NCBI RefSeq assembly: GCF_937900395.1
Contig: NZ_CALCDX010000240.1
Location: 1-64,000 of the forward strand
DNA: 64,000 nucleotides
Direction of reading: 5' to 3'
Source of the DNA: an uncultured Caulobacter sp.
GTDB lineage: Bacteria > Pseudomonadota > Alphaproteobacteria > Caulobacterales > Caulobacteraceae
A model generated the notes under the pieces. That model had not been told where the DNA came from, did not search any database, and saw only the letters and a list, made by a program, of their open reading frames with translations. Positions 1 through 8,332 of this stretch are shown here, one piece after another (the first letter of the stretch is position 1; each line of letters opens with the position of its first letter). Both the position numbers and the translations under genes were made by a program.

Positions 1-171
1 GAGGGTCGGACGCGGCGCCGCGGCCGGCGCGGGCGGCGGCGGCGGCGCCGGCGAAGCCGGGGGCGGCGCGGTCAGCCGGACAAACGCCATCCCGGCCAAG
101 CCGCCGATCAGGAAGACGTTGATGGCCGCCGAGACGGCCAGGGCGATCATCCAGGGACGCGATCCGTTCAT
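1..171 (-). CDS. membrane-anchored protein of sigma-factor operon, partial (C-terminus outside window)
   Basis: Only the first 57 codons are visible; the gene runs off the left edge. The start ATG overlaps the stop of the anti-sigma-like gene by one base (TGATG), so the two are translationally coupled. The product begins with a short cytoplasmic tail, one membrane segment (about residues 9-32) and then a proline/alanine-rich linker. This anchor-plus-linker layout fits periplasmic metal-sensor proteins (CnrX/DUF-type) that accompany ECF sigma factors, but the sensor domain is not in view, so the function is inferred from context only. Confidence 0.6.
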   Translation of the reverse strand, partial: MNGSRPWMIALAVSAAINVFLIGGLAGMAFVRLTAPPPASPAPPPPPAPAAAPRPTL

Positions 172-611
172 CAGGCGTCCGGCTCGGCGATGGCGTCCTG
201 CAGCGACGCGTTGGTGTCCACGGCCGTCACCACCGGCTCGACAGCGGCGGCGACGGCCACCGGCGCGGCGACCTGGGGCGAGCGCTCGACCGCGACGCCG
301 ACGAACACCCCGGCGAAGGCCGCCGCCGAAAGCCCCAGGGCGGCGGAGAGGCCCGCGATCCAGCGCGGTCCCGCCGCGGCGGGCCGCGGCGCGGCCGAGA
401 TCAGGCGGCCGATCAGCGCGGCGTCGGGGCTCTGGGCCGGCGCGAGATCCAGCAAGCGATCCAGTTGGGCGGCGGCGGCGAGCACCGGCGCCAGGCGCTC
501 GGCCTGCCCCGCCAGCACGGCGCGCGCGGCCTCGCGCTCGCCTTCCGGCCAGCGGGCGATGTCGCCGCCATAGATCTCGGCCAGATCCTCGAACCTTTCG
601 AGAGACATCAT
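171..611 (-). CDS. anti-sigma-factor-like single-pass membrane protein
   Basis: 146-residue protein directly downstream of an ECF sigma factor. An AGGAGG ribosome site seven bases upstream selects the ATG at 611 rather than the GTG at 617. The N-terminal half is a charged helical cytoplasmic region, with LERFEDLAEIYGGDIARWP at the start, typical of small anti-sigma proteins. One membrane segment spans about residues 84-106, followed by an Ala/Val-rich periplasmic tail. No zinc-binding HxxxCxxC (ZAS) motif is visible. Role as inhibitor of the neighbouring sigma factor is inferred from gene order, topology and size. Confidence 0.65.
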   Translation of the reverse strand: MMSLERFEDLAEIYGGDIARWPEGEREAARAVLAGQAERLAPVLAAAAQLDRLLDLAPAQSPDAALIGRLISAAPRPAAAGPRWIAGLSAALGLSAAAFAGVFVGVAVERSPQVAAPVAVAAAVEPVVTAVDTNASLQDAIAEPDA

Positions 612-624
612 GACCACGCCTCCT

Positions 625-1182
625 TCATCCGCTCGCCCCCCGCAGATCCGCCAGCGACGCCTTCAACGCCCGGCGCCCCCGCGCGAGCAAGCTTTCCAGG
701 GCCTCGACGCTGAGCTCCATCAGCGCCGCGGCCTCGATATTCCCAAGGCCTTGGTGGTGGCACAGCACGATCGCCTCGCGCTGACGCGGCGGCAGCGCCG
801 CCAGCGCCGCCTCGACCCGCCGCGAGAGCTCCGCCCCCATCAAGCCCGCGTCCGGCGCGGGTCCGGTATCGACCTGCTCCGGCGGCGTATCGGTCGCGAT
901 CTCGCGCCGACGCCGCAGACGATCGTAGCACAGGTTCAGCGCCACCCGGTGCAGCCAGGTGTCGAACCGCGCCGCGCCGGGTCTCCAGGCCTTCGCCTGC
1001 TTCCAGGCCCGCAGAAACGTCTCCTGCGCCACGTCCTCGGCCTCGCCGGCGTCGTTCAGCATCCGCCGGGCCAGGGCCAGGATGCGCGGCAGGCGCCGGT
1101 CCAGCAGCTGTCGCACGGCGGTCGGCTCGCCTCGGCTCACCCCCGCCAGCAGCACCTCGTCGGGATCGTTCCCGTCGGACAA
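625..1182 (-). CDS. RNA polymerase ECF-family sigma factor
   Basis: 185 residues, the usual size for an ECF sigma factor. Region 2 (about residues 18-85) contains the core-binding and -10 recognition helices (DAGEAEDVAQETFLRAWKQ, then FDTWLHRVALNLCYDRLRRR). Region 4 (about 120-175) has the LPPRQREAIVLCHHQGL helix-turn-helix. The start used here is TTG at 1182; no ATG fits the domain border, so the exact start is uncertain. It is followed eight bases past its stop-proximal ribosome site by the membrane anti-sigma-like gene and then a membrane sensor-like gene, so the operon probably responds to an envelope or metal signal. Confidence 0.88.
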   Translation of the reverse strand: MSDGNDPDEVLLAGVSRGEPTAVRQLLDRRLPRILALARRMLNDAGEAEDVAQETFLRAWKQAKAWRPGAARFDTWLHRVALNLCYDRLRRRREIATDTPPEQVDTGPAPDAGLMGAELSRRVEAALAALPPRQREAIVLCHHQGLGNIEAAALMELSVEALESLLARGRRALKASLADLRGASG

Positions 1183-1208
1183 GCTTCAACCCGCCGCGCA
1201 CGCCGCCA

Positions 1209-1634
1209 TCAGACCCCGACCTTGGCCCTGCCGGACTTGGCCTGCAACTCCTCCAGCGTCAGGATCCCGTCGTTGTTGGCGTCCATGCGCTTGAACCGCA
1301 TGGCCAGGACGTCGGCGGCCTCGGCCCGGGACAGCGAACCGTCCTTGTCCTTGTCGAAGCGCGCGAACATCCGTTTCCCGCGCTTGCCAGCCTTGGTCGC
1401 CTTGGCGTCGGCCTTGGCGTTGTTTTCGCGGAAGGCGGCGAACTCGTCGGGCGAGATCTTGCCGTCCTTGTTCGTATCCAGGCGCTCGAACATCTTGTCG
1501 GTGTTCTTGGCTTGGAACTGTTCGAGGGTCATCCCCGTGGGGGTCTGGCGCGCGGGGGGCGCGCTGGTCTGGGCCAGCGCGGGGGCCGCCAAGGCCAGCA
1601 CGGCGCCGGCGGCGATCAGGGTGCGTTTGATCAT
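1209..1634 (-). CDS. secreted EF-hand calcium-binding protein
   Basis: 141 residues, starting at the ATG at 1634, where a clear Sec signal peptide begins (MIKRTLIAAGAVLALAAPALA, cleavage after about 21 residues). Longer upstream reading frame is only readthrough of the class A repeat. The mature part holds EF-hand loops with DTNKDGKISPDEF, DKDKDGSLSRAEA and DANNDGILTLEE, each with Asp/Asn at the calcium positions and a final Glu. It lies 27 bases upstream of the sigma factor start in the same direction, so it may be the first gene of that operon. A periplasmic calcium-binding or sensing role is likely; the target is unknown. Confidence 0.85.
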   Translation of the reverse strand: MIKRTLIAAGAVLALAAPALAQTSAPPARQTPTGMTLEQFQAKNTDKMFERLDTNKDGKISPDEFAAFRENNAKADAKATKAGKRGKRMFARFDKDKDGSLSRAEAADVLAMRFKRMDANNDGILTLEELQAKSGRAKVGV

Positions 1635-1723
1635 CTGTCTCAAGGTCTCCGAAACTGGAAGGCCCGTCCCGGAGAGTGAAACGCGTGGACAGGGGGATTC
1701 CGTCGGAGGCTTGATCAATAAAT

Positions 1724-1854
1724 CCCGACCTCCCCGGCGAATGCCGGGGCCCAGATTCATCCTGAGCGGTTTGGGTGGGCGCGCCGACCCTCTCGCGAAC
1801 TTCTGCAGACGACGTGGGTTCGATCTGGGCCCCGGCATTCGCCGGGGAGATCGG
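1724..1854. repeat. class A palindromic element, copy A1
   Basis: Two 32-bp arms (1724-1755 and about 1823-1854) are inverted and differ at one base. Each contains the hairpin CCCCGGC-GAAT-GCCGGGG followed by CCCAGAT. It fills the gap between the glnE stop and the EF-hand gene start. Confidence 0.9.
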
Positions 1855-1861
1855 CTGTAGG

Positions 1862-4738
1862 TTACCCCTTCACCACCGCCTCGTAAGCCGCCCTCGCCTC
1901 GGCCTTGGCCTTCGCCAGCTTCGGTTTCAGCGACTTGAACTGGGCCACGCCGCCGGCCTTGGCCAGCAGGGCCTTGAAGGCCTTGGGCTCGGCCTCCGGG
2001 TCGCCGCCGTCCTCCAGCGCCACCTTGATCAGCTGCGAGAGATCCTGCTCCAGCCGCCAGGCCGCCTCCAGCCGAGACAGCGCCCCCTCATCGGCGAGGG
2101 CCGCCTCGCGCAGGGCCGCCAAGGCCTCGCCGGTGTTCTGGCGCAGGGGGCCGCCCGCCGCGGCGTGGGCCAGTTGCAGGAACTGGGCGGCGAACTCGAT
2201 GTCCACCAGGCCGCCGGGATCGAGCTTCAGGTCCCAGTCGCCCTTGCCCGGTCGCTCGCGCTCCATCAGCTGGCGCATCTCGACGACATCGGCGGCGGTC
2301 TTCTTGGGATCGCGCGCCCGGCGCAGCGCCGCCGCGATCGCCCCTTCGGCCCGTTCCCGGAACGCTTCGGAGCTGGCCCAGACCACCCGCGCGCGGGTCA
2401 GGGCCAGGAGCTCCCAGGTCTCGGCCTCGCGCTCGTAATAGTCCTCGAAGGCCGCGAAGCTGACCGCCACCGGCCCCTTGGTCCCGGAGGGCCGGAGCTT
2501 CAGGTCGACCTCGTACAGCGTCCCCTCCCCCGTGGGCGCCGACAGGGCCGAGGTTAGGCGCTGGGTGAAGCGCGCGTAGAAGACGTCGGCGCTCCACTCC
2601 TTGACCGCCGACATCCCCGCGGGATCGTCGGCGGCGTAGAGGGTCATCAGGTCCAGGTCCGACTTGGCGGTCATTTCGCGCGAGCCGGCCTTGCCCAGGG
2701 CCACCACCGCCACCTGGCCCGGGAAGGCGCCGCCCAGCCGCTCGACCTCGGCCAGGGCCGCGGGCGCCAGGCCACCGATGATCAGGTCGGCCAGCTCCGC
2801 GAACGCTCGGCCGATATCGCGGGCGTCGGCCGTGCCGCTCATCACCCGCACCCCGATCCGGAAGCTCTGGTCGCGGAACAGGCGGCGCGCGGCGTCCATC
2901 GCGCCCTCGAAGTCCTCGGGATCCCACGGCGCGACGGCGGGCGTCTCGATCGGACCGAAGAAGCTGGGGTCCAAGAGGGCGTCCAGCGCCGTCGGCCGCT
3001 TGGCCATGGTGGTCGCCAGGCGCGGGGCGAAGGCCATGACCTCGACGATCAGCTCGAACAGGCGCGGCTGGGCCAGGAACAGCGACTGGATCTGCACGCC
3101 CGAGCTCAGGCGGCTGAAGAAGTCGGCGAAGCGGTTGAAGGCCTGGTCCGGCGCGCCGGTGGCGTTGGCGGCGTCCAACAGGCGCGGGGCCAGGCGCGTG
3201 AACAACTCGCGCCCCCGCTCGGTGCGGGTGGCGGCGATATGGCCGTGGTGCCAGCCGCGGATGGTGGCGGCGACGCGCTCGGGGCTGGAGAAGCCCATGC
3301 GCTTGAGGGTCGCCAGGGTCTCGGGATCGTCGTCGACGCCGGTGAAGACCAGGCTGCCGAAGCGCGAGGACAGCTCCTCCTCGCCCGCGAACAGGCGGCC
3401 GTAGCGCAGGTTGACGCCCTTCAGGACCTTGCCGACGGCGGCGTCGAAGCTGCGCAGATTGCCCTCGCCCCACAGCGCGGCAACGCGCTTGCGGTCGGTG
3501 TCGGAGTCCGGGAGCTTGTGAGTCTGGTCGTCGGCGATCATCTGGGCGCGGTGCTCCAGCGCCCGCAGGTCCTTGTAGGCCTTGGTCAGCCAGGCGGCGT
3601 CCTCGGGCGTCACGTGGCCGGCTTCCGACAGCGCCTTCAGGGCGTCCAGCGTGCGCGGGCTGCGCAGGTCGGGCTGGCGGCCACCCAGGATTAGCTGCTG
3701 GGTCTGGACGAAGAACTCGATCTCACGGATGCCGCCCCGGCCCAGCTTCAGGTCCGCGCCCTTGGCGGTCAGGCGGTCGTCGACCTTGTAGGTGTGGATC
3801 TGGCGCTTGATCGAGTGGATGTCGGCGATCGCCGCGAAATCGAGGTTCCGCCGCCAGATGAACGGCTGCAGCTCCGCCAGGAAGGCCGCTCCCTCGGCCA
3901 GGTCGCCAGCGGCGATGCGCGCCTTGATGTGCGCCGCGCGCTCCCAGTTCTGGCCGACGCTCTCGTAGTAGTCCATGGCCGCGTCGACCGGCATGGCCGG
4001 CGGGGTCGAGGACGGGTCGGGGCGCAGGCGCAGGTCGATGCGGAAGACATAGCCGTCGCCGGTCCGCTCCTGCAGGATCCGGCCCAGGTGGTTGGCGATC
4101 CGCACCGCCACGGCCTGGGGCTCGTGCCCCTCGGTCACCGGCAGCTTCTCGGGCGCGTAGAAGATCGAGAAGTCGATGTCGCTGGAATAGTTCAGCTCGA
4201 ACGCGCCGTGCTTGCCCATGGCGACGCAGAACAGGCCCGGCGCGGGGCCGTCCTCGCCGTCGCCGACGTGGGTCAGGGCGCCGCGATCGACCTCCTGGCG
4301 CACGGCCTGGGCCAGGGCGGCGTGGAGCACGGCGTCGGCGAAGCGCGTCAGGGCGCCGGTCACCTGGTCGAGGTCCCAGACCCCGGACAGGTCGCACAGC
4401 GCCGTCAGCAGGTGCAGGTCGGCCTTCAGCTCCCGCAGCACCCGGCGAGCGGTTTCGAAGTCCGGCTCGGCGCCCACGGCCTCGGCGGCGTCCAGGATTT
4501 GCGCCAGACGCGCCTCCGGCTCGGCCTCCAGGATCGACGGCAGCCGCACGCCGTCGCGCCGCGCCAGGCTGGTCAGGTAGGGCGAGGCGGCGAACACCGG
4601 GGCCAGGGCCGGCCAGGCGGCCTCGACGACCGCAAAGGCCTCGCCGACCCGCTTGGCGATCGCCTCGTAGGCGCGCTCGGCGGCCTTGGGATCGACGATG
4701 GGGCCGCAGGGCGTCAGCTGGTCAGCGAGGCGAGTCAT
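1862..4738 (-). CDS. glnE: bifunctional glutamine synthetase adenylyltransferase/adenylyl-removing enzyme
   Basis: 958 residues, the normal length for GlnE. It has two nucleotidyltransferase domains. The N-terminal domain (deadenylylation side) shows MGKHGAFELNYSSDIDFSIF near residue 175. The C-terminal adenylylation domain shows ALGKAGSREMTAKSDLDLM near residue 680. Both keep the Ser-Asp-Ile/Leu-Asp metal-binding pair. The enzyme attaches or removes AMP on glutamine synthetase under control of PII, tuning ammonium assimilation in the cytoplasm. It lies next to the kinase/regulator/degP block, an order also known in rhizobia. A class A repeat follows the stop. Confidence 0.97.
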   Translation of the reverse strand: MTRLADQLTPCGPIVDPKAAERAYEAIAKRVGEAFAVVEAAWPALAPVFAASPYLTSLARRDGVRLPSILEAEPEARLAQILDAAEAVGAEPDFETARRVLRELKADLHLLTALCDLSGVWDLDQVTGALTRFADAVLHAALAQAVRQEVDRGALTHVGDGEDGPAPGLFCVAMGKHGAFELNYSSDIDFSIFYAPEKLPVTEGHEPQAVAVRIANHLGRILQERTGDGYVFRIDLRLRPDPSSTPPAMPVDAAMDYYESVGQNWERAAHIKARIAAGDLAEGAAFLAELQPFIWRRNLDFAAIADIHSIKRQIHTYKVDDRLTAKGADLKLGRGGIREIEFFVQTQQLILGGRQPDLRSPRTLDALKALSEAGHVTPEDAAWLTKAYKDLRALEHRAQMIADDQTHKLPDSDTDRKRVAALWGEGNLRSFDAAVGKVLKGVNLRYGRLFAGEEELSSRFGSLVFTGVDDDPETLATLKRMGFSSPERVAATIRGWHHGHIAATRTERGRELFTRLAPRLLDAANATGAPDQAFNRFADFFSRLSSGVQIQSLFLAQPRLFELIVEVMAFAPRLATTMAKRPTALDALLDPSFFGPIETPAVAPWDPEDFEGAMDAARRLFRDQSFRIGVRVMSGTADARDIGRAFAELADLIIGGLAPAALAEVERLGGAFPGQVAVVALGKAGSREMTAKSDLDLMTLYAADDPAGMSAVKEWSADVFYARFTQRLTSALSAPTGEGTLYEVDLKLRPSGTKGPVAVSFAAFEDYYEREAETWELLALTRARVVWASSEAFRERAEGAIAAALRRARDPKKTAADVVEMRQLMERERPGKGDWDLKLDPGGLVDIEFAAQFLQLAHAAAGGPLRQNTGEALAALREAALADEGALSRLEAAWRLEQDLSQLIKVALEDGGDPEAEPKAFKALLAKAGGVAQFKSLKPKLAKAKAEARAAYEAVVKG

Positions 4739-4782
4739 GGCGGCACCGTCGCGCGCCTTGCTCTCTGGAACAAGACTCCGGC

Positions 4783-4811
4783 TTGACGCGGGATATTACA
4801 GTTGTAACCAT
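4783..4811 (+). promoter_or_regulatory. candidate promoter and BlaI-like operator of the M56 gene
   Basis: A perfect dyad TTACA-GT-TGTAA at 4796-4807 contains the TACA-N2-TGTA core typical of BlaI/MecI/CopY repressors. It overlaps a candidate promoter with TTGACG at 4783-4788. The site lies 37 bases before the ATG of the BlaR1-like gene and about 60 bases from glnE. No blaI gene is in the window. Confidence 0.5.
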
Positions 4812-4844
4812 CACATCCGAGGAAACGGCAGGAACCGCCCGAGG

Positions 4845-5735
4845 ATGATCGAGCTCTTCGCCCTAGCCCTGATCCGCGCCCAGGTGGCGGCCGCCGCGGC
4901 GGTGCTGCTGATCATCGCCCTAAGGCCGTTCGCGCGCCGGCTGTTCGGGCCTCGCCGGGCCTATGGCCTCTGGATCATCGCGCCGGCCGCCGCCGCCGCC
5001 GCCTTCTTCCCCAGCCTGGCCGAGACCATGGACCTGGGCGCGCCGGCTCGGCCGCTGGGCGTCTGGGCGCCCAAGCTGGTGATGCTGTGGCTGGCCGGCT
5101 GCGCGATCGCCACGGCGATCCTGGTGCTGCGCGAGCACCTGTTCCGCCGCAAGGTCCGCCAGGGCCTGGCCGGTCCCGCCGTCATGGGCGCGCTGTGGCC
5201 GCGCATCGTGCTCCCCGCCGACTTCGCCCAGCGCTTCGACGCCCGCGAGCGCGAGATGATCCAGCTGCACGAGCGCACCCACATCAATCGCGGCGACCCA
5301 ATCGCCAACCTCGCCATCGCCGTCTTCGGCGTCCTGGGCTGGTGCAATCCGCTGGTGGCGCTCGCCCAGCGCCTGGTGCGCATCGATCAGGAGCTGGCCT
5401 GCGACGCCACGGTCGTGGCCCTGCGCTCAAACATCCGGGCCGACTACGCCAAGGCCCTGATGAAGGCGCAGCTCAGCGTCTCGACCTCGCCGCTGGCCTG
5501 TGGTTGGGCGACTCATCCGCTGATCCTGCGCGTCTCGCTGCTGAACCGCGGCGAGCCTAGCCTGACCCGCGACATCGCTGGGTTCCTGACCATGACCTTT
5601 CTGGCCGTCGCGGCCATGGCGATCGTCTGGAGCGTTGCCCCGCGCGGACCCGACTACAGCGACATGCCGCCGGCCTATACGCCGCAGATGGATCCCTATA
5701 CCGGCGCGATCACCTGGGTGGCGGAGACCCCGTAG
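4845..5735 (+). CDS. BlaR1-like M56 family membrane metallopeptidase
   Basis: 296 residues, starting at the ATG at 4845 behind a GAGG ribosome site. Membrane segments lie near residues 8-25, 38-56, 75-95, 155-175 and 245-265. The zinc protease motif HERTH (HExxH) occurs near residue 144 and the third ligand Glu in the ELACDAT segment near residue 186. This is the membrane protease part of BlaR1/MecR1; the C-terminal penicillin-binding sensor domain of true BlaR1 is absent and only about 30 residues follow the last membrane segment. Such proteins usually cleave a BlaI-type repressor encoded next door, but no such gene is adjacent here. Confidence 0.85.
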   Translation: MIELFALALIRAQVAAAAAVLLIIALRPFARRLFGPRRAYGLWIIAPAAAAAAFFPSLAETMDLGAPARPLGVWAPKLVMLWLAGCAIATAILVLREHLFRRKVRQGLAGPAVMGALWPRIVLPADFAQRFDAREREMIQLHERTHINRGDPIANLAIAVFGVLGWCNPLVALAQRLVRIDQELACDATVVALRSNIRADYAKALMKAQLSVSTSPLACGWATHPLILRVSLLNRGEPSLTRDIAGFLTMTFLAVAAMAIVWSVAPRGPDYSDMPPAYTPQMDPYTGAITWVAETP

Positions 5736-5740
5736 GGCGT

Positions 5741-5876
5741 AAGAGCGCCCCTCCGTCACGCCGCTTCGCGTCGCGACACCTCCCCCGCTTCGCGGGTGAG
5801 GAGGACGTCATCCTCCCCCGTGCAACGGGGGAGGTGGATCGGCGCCGACAGGCGACGAGACGGAGGGGGGCGCTTA
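5741..5876. repeat. class G palindromic element, copy G1
   Basis: Outer ends are GAGCGCCCCTCCGTC and GACGGAGGGGGGCGCTT. Hairpins sit toward the centre, including CTCCCCCG-TGCAA-CGGGGGAG at about 5812-5832. It separates the convergent M56 and histidine kinase genes. Confidence 0.85.
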
Positions 5877-5886
5877 AGCCCGCCCC

Positions 5887-7293
5887 CTATTCCACCCGCG
5901 GCAGCACCAGGGCCACGCGCAGGCCAGGACCCGTGCCGTTGTACTCGCCAGGCCCTTCCGCCAGCTCCAGCCGCCCGCCGTGCGAGGCGGCCACGGCCTG
6001 GACCAGCGACAGGCCAAGGCCGGCGCCGGGCTCGCTGCGGCTGTTCTCCAGGCGCACGAAGCGCTGGACCACCCGGGCGCGGTCGGCCTCGGGCACGCCG
6101 GGGCCGGTGTCGGTGACCGAGAACTCCAGTTCGCCCGACGAGGTGCGCCGCGCGCGCAGCATGATCGCCCCGCCCTCGGGCGTGTATTTGATGGCGTTGT
6201 CGAGGATGTTGGCCAGGGCCTGGGCCAGGAACTCGCGGTTGCCCTTGATCGACAGGGCCGGCGTGATCTCGGCCTTGAAGTCGAGGCCCTTGTCCTCGCA
6301 GGACAGCTCGTAGAGCTCGGCCATGTCGCCGGCCAGCTCCGAGGCGTCGAACACCCGCTGGTCGGGGGCCGAGCCGGCGGCCTGCAGGCGGGCGATGGCC
6401 AGCACGGCGTTGAAGGTCTTCAACACCCCGTCGGCGTCGGCCAGCGCCGTCTCCAAGGCCGCGACCGGATCGCCCTTGCCGTTCTCGGCGTCGATCAGGG
6501 CGACCTCCATGCGGGCGCGCAGGCGGGTGAGCGGCGAGCGCAGGTCGTGGGCGATGGCGTCGCCGGCGTGGCGCAGGCCGCCCATCAGGCGCTCGATCCG
6601 GTCGAGCATGTCGTTCAGGCCCTCGGCCAGCTCGTCGTACTCGTCACGGGCGCCGCGAATCTTGGCCCGGGCGTGCAGGTCGCCCGCGCGCACGTCGTTG
6701 ACCACATCCACCAGCCCCTGCATCGAGCGGCTGACATTGCGGCTGATCACCACCCCGCCCGCCAACCCCAACAGGATGACCAGCGCCCCGGCGCCCCACA
6801 GCGCCCGGACGATCTTGCGGACATAGGCCTCGGAGGCGTCGACGTCGGCGCCGACAAACAGGATCTCGCCGTGGTCGAGGCGCTGCTGAACGCCGCGCGC
6901 GGCGGCCTTGACCTCGGCCCCGTCGGGATCGGTCTCGGTGACCTTGAAACTGGCCCATTCGGGACCGTCGCCGGAGAAGTTGGCGATCGGCGATTCCTCG
7001 ATCGAGCCCGAGATGCGCTTGCCGGTGTTGTCGGCCAGGAAATAGAGGAACGGCCGCTCGCCGGTCGCCCGCTCGACGATGGTCTGGTTTAGGGCGTCGA
7101 CGCCGCCTTGGCGGTAGGCCGCCTCAAGGCTCTCGAACTCGCGGCTGATCTCGGCCTGGGCGCGCCGGTTCACCTCGCCCGCCGTGGCCACGTAGATATA
7201 GCCCAGAAAGGCGCTGGCCGCCGCGGCGAACAACGCCAGGAACAGCAAGGTCAGCCGGAACGGCGTGGTGCGGAGAAGGCGCGGCAGACGCAT
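5887..7293 (-). CDS. sensor histidine kinase
   Basis: 468 residues. Two membrane segments (about 15-35 and 165-185) enclose a periplasmic sensor region of roughly 130 residues. A HAMP domain follows (about 190-240), then the phosphoacceptor box AIAHDLRSPLTRLRARMEVA, an N box NILDNAIKYTPEG and the G boxes DTGPGVP and GAGLGLSLVQ. The kinase is encoded downstream of an OmpR-type regulator and degP, as in the rhizobial cycHJKL-degP region. A role in sensing envelope state is inferred from that context. A class A repeat separates it from the regulator gene. Confidence 0.93.
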   Translation of the reverse strand: MRLPRLLRTTPFRLTLLFLALFAAAASAFLGYIYVATAGEVNRRAQAEISREFESLEAAYRQGGVDALNQTIVERATGERPFLYFLADNTGKRISGSIEESPIANFSGDGPEWASFKVTETDPDGAEVKAAARGVQQRLDHGEILFVGADVDASEAYVRKIVRALWGAGALVILLGLAGGVVISRNVSRSMQGLVDVVNDVRAGDLHARAKIRGARDEYDELAEGLNDMLDRIERLMGGLRHAGDAIAHDLRSPLTRLRARMEVALIDAENGKGDPVAALETALADADGVLKTFNAVLAIARLQAAGSAPDQRVFDASELAGDMAELYELSCEDKGLDFKAEITPALSIKGNREFLAQALANILDNAIKYTPEGGAIMLRARRTSSGELEFSVTDTGPGVPEADRARVVQRFVRLENSRSEPGAGLGLSLVQAVAASHGGRLELAEGPGEYNGTGPGLRVALVLPRVE

Positions 7294-7356
7294 GGTGTCG
7301 TAGGCGCTAAGGCCTCCTCGGGTCCGACCTCGTTGGAGCTCGGAGCATTGAAATCT

Positions 7357-7463
7357 CCAACCTTCCCGGCGAAGGCCGGGATCCAGATTCAGCCTGAGCG
7401 AAAATCCAGTCCGGCGCCGCTCGGCCCTTCGATCTGGGCCCCGGCCTTCGCCGGGGAGATCGG
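7357..7463. repeat. class A palindromic element, copy A2
   Basis: Left arm carries the variant hairpin with GGCGAAGGCC and the right arm CCCCGGC-CTTC-GCCGGGG (7440-7455). The loop reads GAAG here instead of GAAT in both arms, keeping the arms matched. It lies between the kinase start and the regulator stop. Confidence 0.87.
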
Positions 7464-7470
7464 ATGAAAG

Positions 7471-8142
7471 TTACGGATCCAGCCGGTAGCCGGCGCCGCG
7501 CACGGTCTGCAGCATGGCCCGATCGAAGCCTTTATCGATCTTGCTGCGCAGGCGCGAGATGTGCACGTCGATGACGTTGGTCTGGGGGTCGAAGTGATAC
7601 TCCCAGACCTTCTCCAGCAGCATGGTGCGAGTCACCGACTGGCCGGCGTGGCGCATCATGAATTCCAGCAGCTGGAACTCGCGCGGCTGCAGGTCGATCT
7701 CCTTGCCCTGGCGATGGACCGTCCGGTTGATCAGGTTCATTTCCAGTTCGCCCACCTTGAGGGTGGTCGCGACGGCGCCCGTCTCGCGGCGGCGCGACAG
7801 AGCCTCGACCCGGGCCATCAGCTCGGGGAAGGCGTAGGGCTTGACCAGATAGTCGTCGGCGCCGGCGCGCAGGCCGGTGACGCGGTCGTTGACCTCGCCC
7901 AGGGCCGACAGAAACAGCACCGGCGTCTGGTCGCCCTCGCGGCGCAGGGTCTCGACCACGGTGACGCCGTCCATCTTCGGCATCATGCGGTCGACGACCA
8001 GGACGTCGAAGCCGCCCTTCTGAGCCACGCCCAGGCCGGCCTCGCCGTCGGGCGCATGCTCGACCTCATAGCCGGCCTCCTTCAGGCCGTGCGCCATGGC
8101 GCCGGCGGCTTCCAGGTCGTCTTCGATAATCAGAATACGCAT
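7471..8142 (-). CDS. OmpR/PhoB-family response regulator
   Basis: 223 residues from the ATG at 8142 (MRILIIEDDLEAAGAMAHG); the reading frame upstream of it has no receiver homology. The receiver domain (1-120) has the acidic pocket EDD, the phosphoacceptor Asp in VLVVDRMMPKMDG, a Ser/Thr switch (FLSALGE) and the Lys in YLVKPYAFPEL. The C-terminal winged helix (about 130-223) has LQPREFQLLEFMMRHAG and VDVHISRLRSKIDKG. Partner of the kinase encoded directly downstream. With degP upstream, a Cpx-like envelope stress role is plausible but not proven. Confidence 0.95.
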   Translation of the reverse strand: MRILIIEDDLEAAGAMAHGLKEAGYEVEHAPDGEAGLGVAQKGGFDVLVVDRMMPKMDGVTVVETLRREGDQTPVLFLSALGEVNDRVTGLRAGADDYLVKPYAFPELMARVEALSRRRETGAVATTLKVGELEMNLINRTVHRQGKEIDLQPREFQLLEFMMRHAGQSVTRTMLLEKVWEYHFDPQTNVIDVHISRLRSKIDKGFDRAMLQTVRGAGYRLDP

Positions 8143-8275
8143 CAGCGAGCCCCTCATGCGCGCGGACAGACAAGTTGGACGATCGACGTTCAACCGATTC
8201 TGCGCCAGCGCGCGATAGTTGCTTCGGAAATACCGCTTTCGGCGACCCGCGTAACTTAAACCTTGGTCAGAAACG

Positions 8276-8309
8276 AAAAAGCCCCGCTCCGGCGCACCGG
8301 AGCGGGGCT
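8276..8309 (-). terminator. intrinsic terminator of degP
   Basis: A perfect 13-bp stem (8280-8292 with 8297-8309, loop CGCA) is followed on the minus strand by a run of five T. It starts 23 bases past the degP stop and is the strongest Rho-independent terminator in the first 20 kb. Confidence 0.9.
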
Positions 8310-8332
8310 CTGTCGTTAAAAGGCCGATCCGC

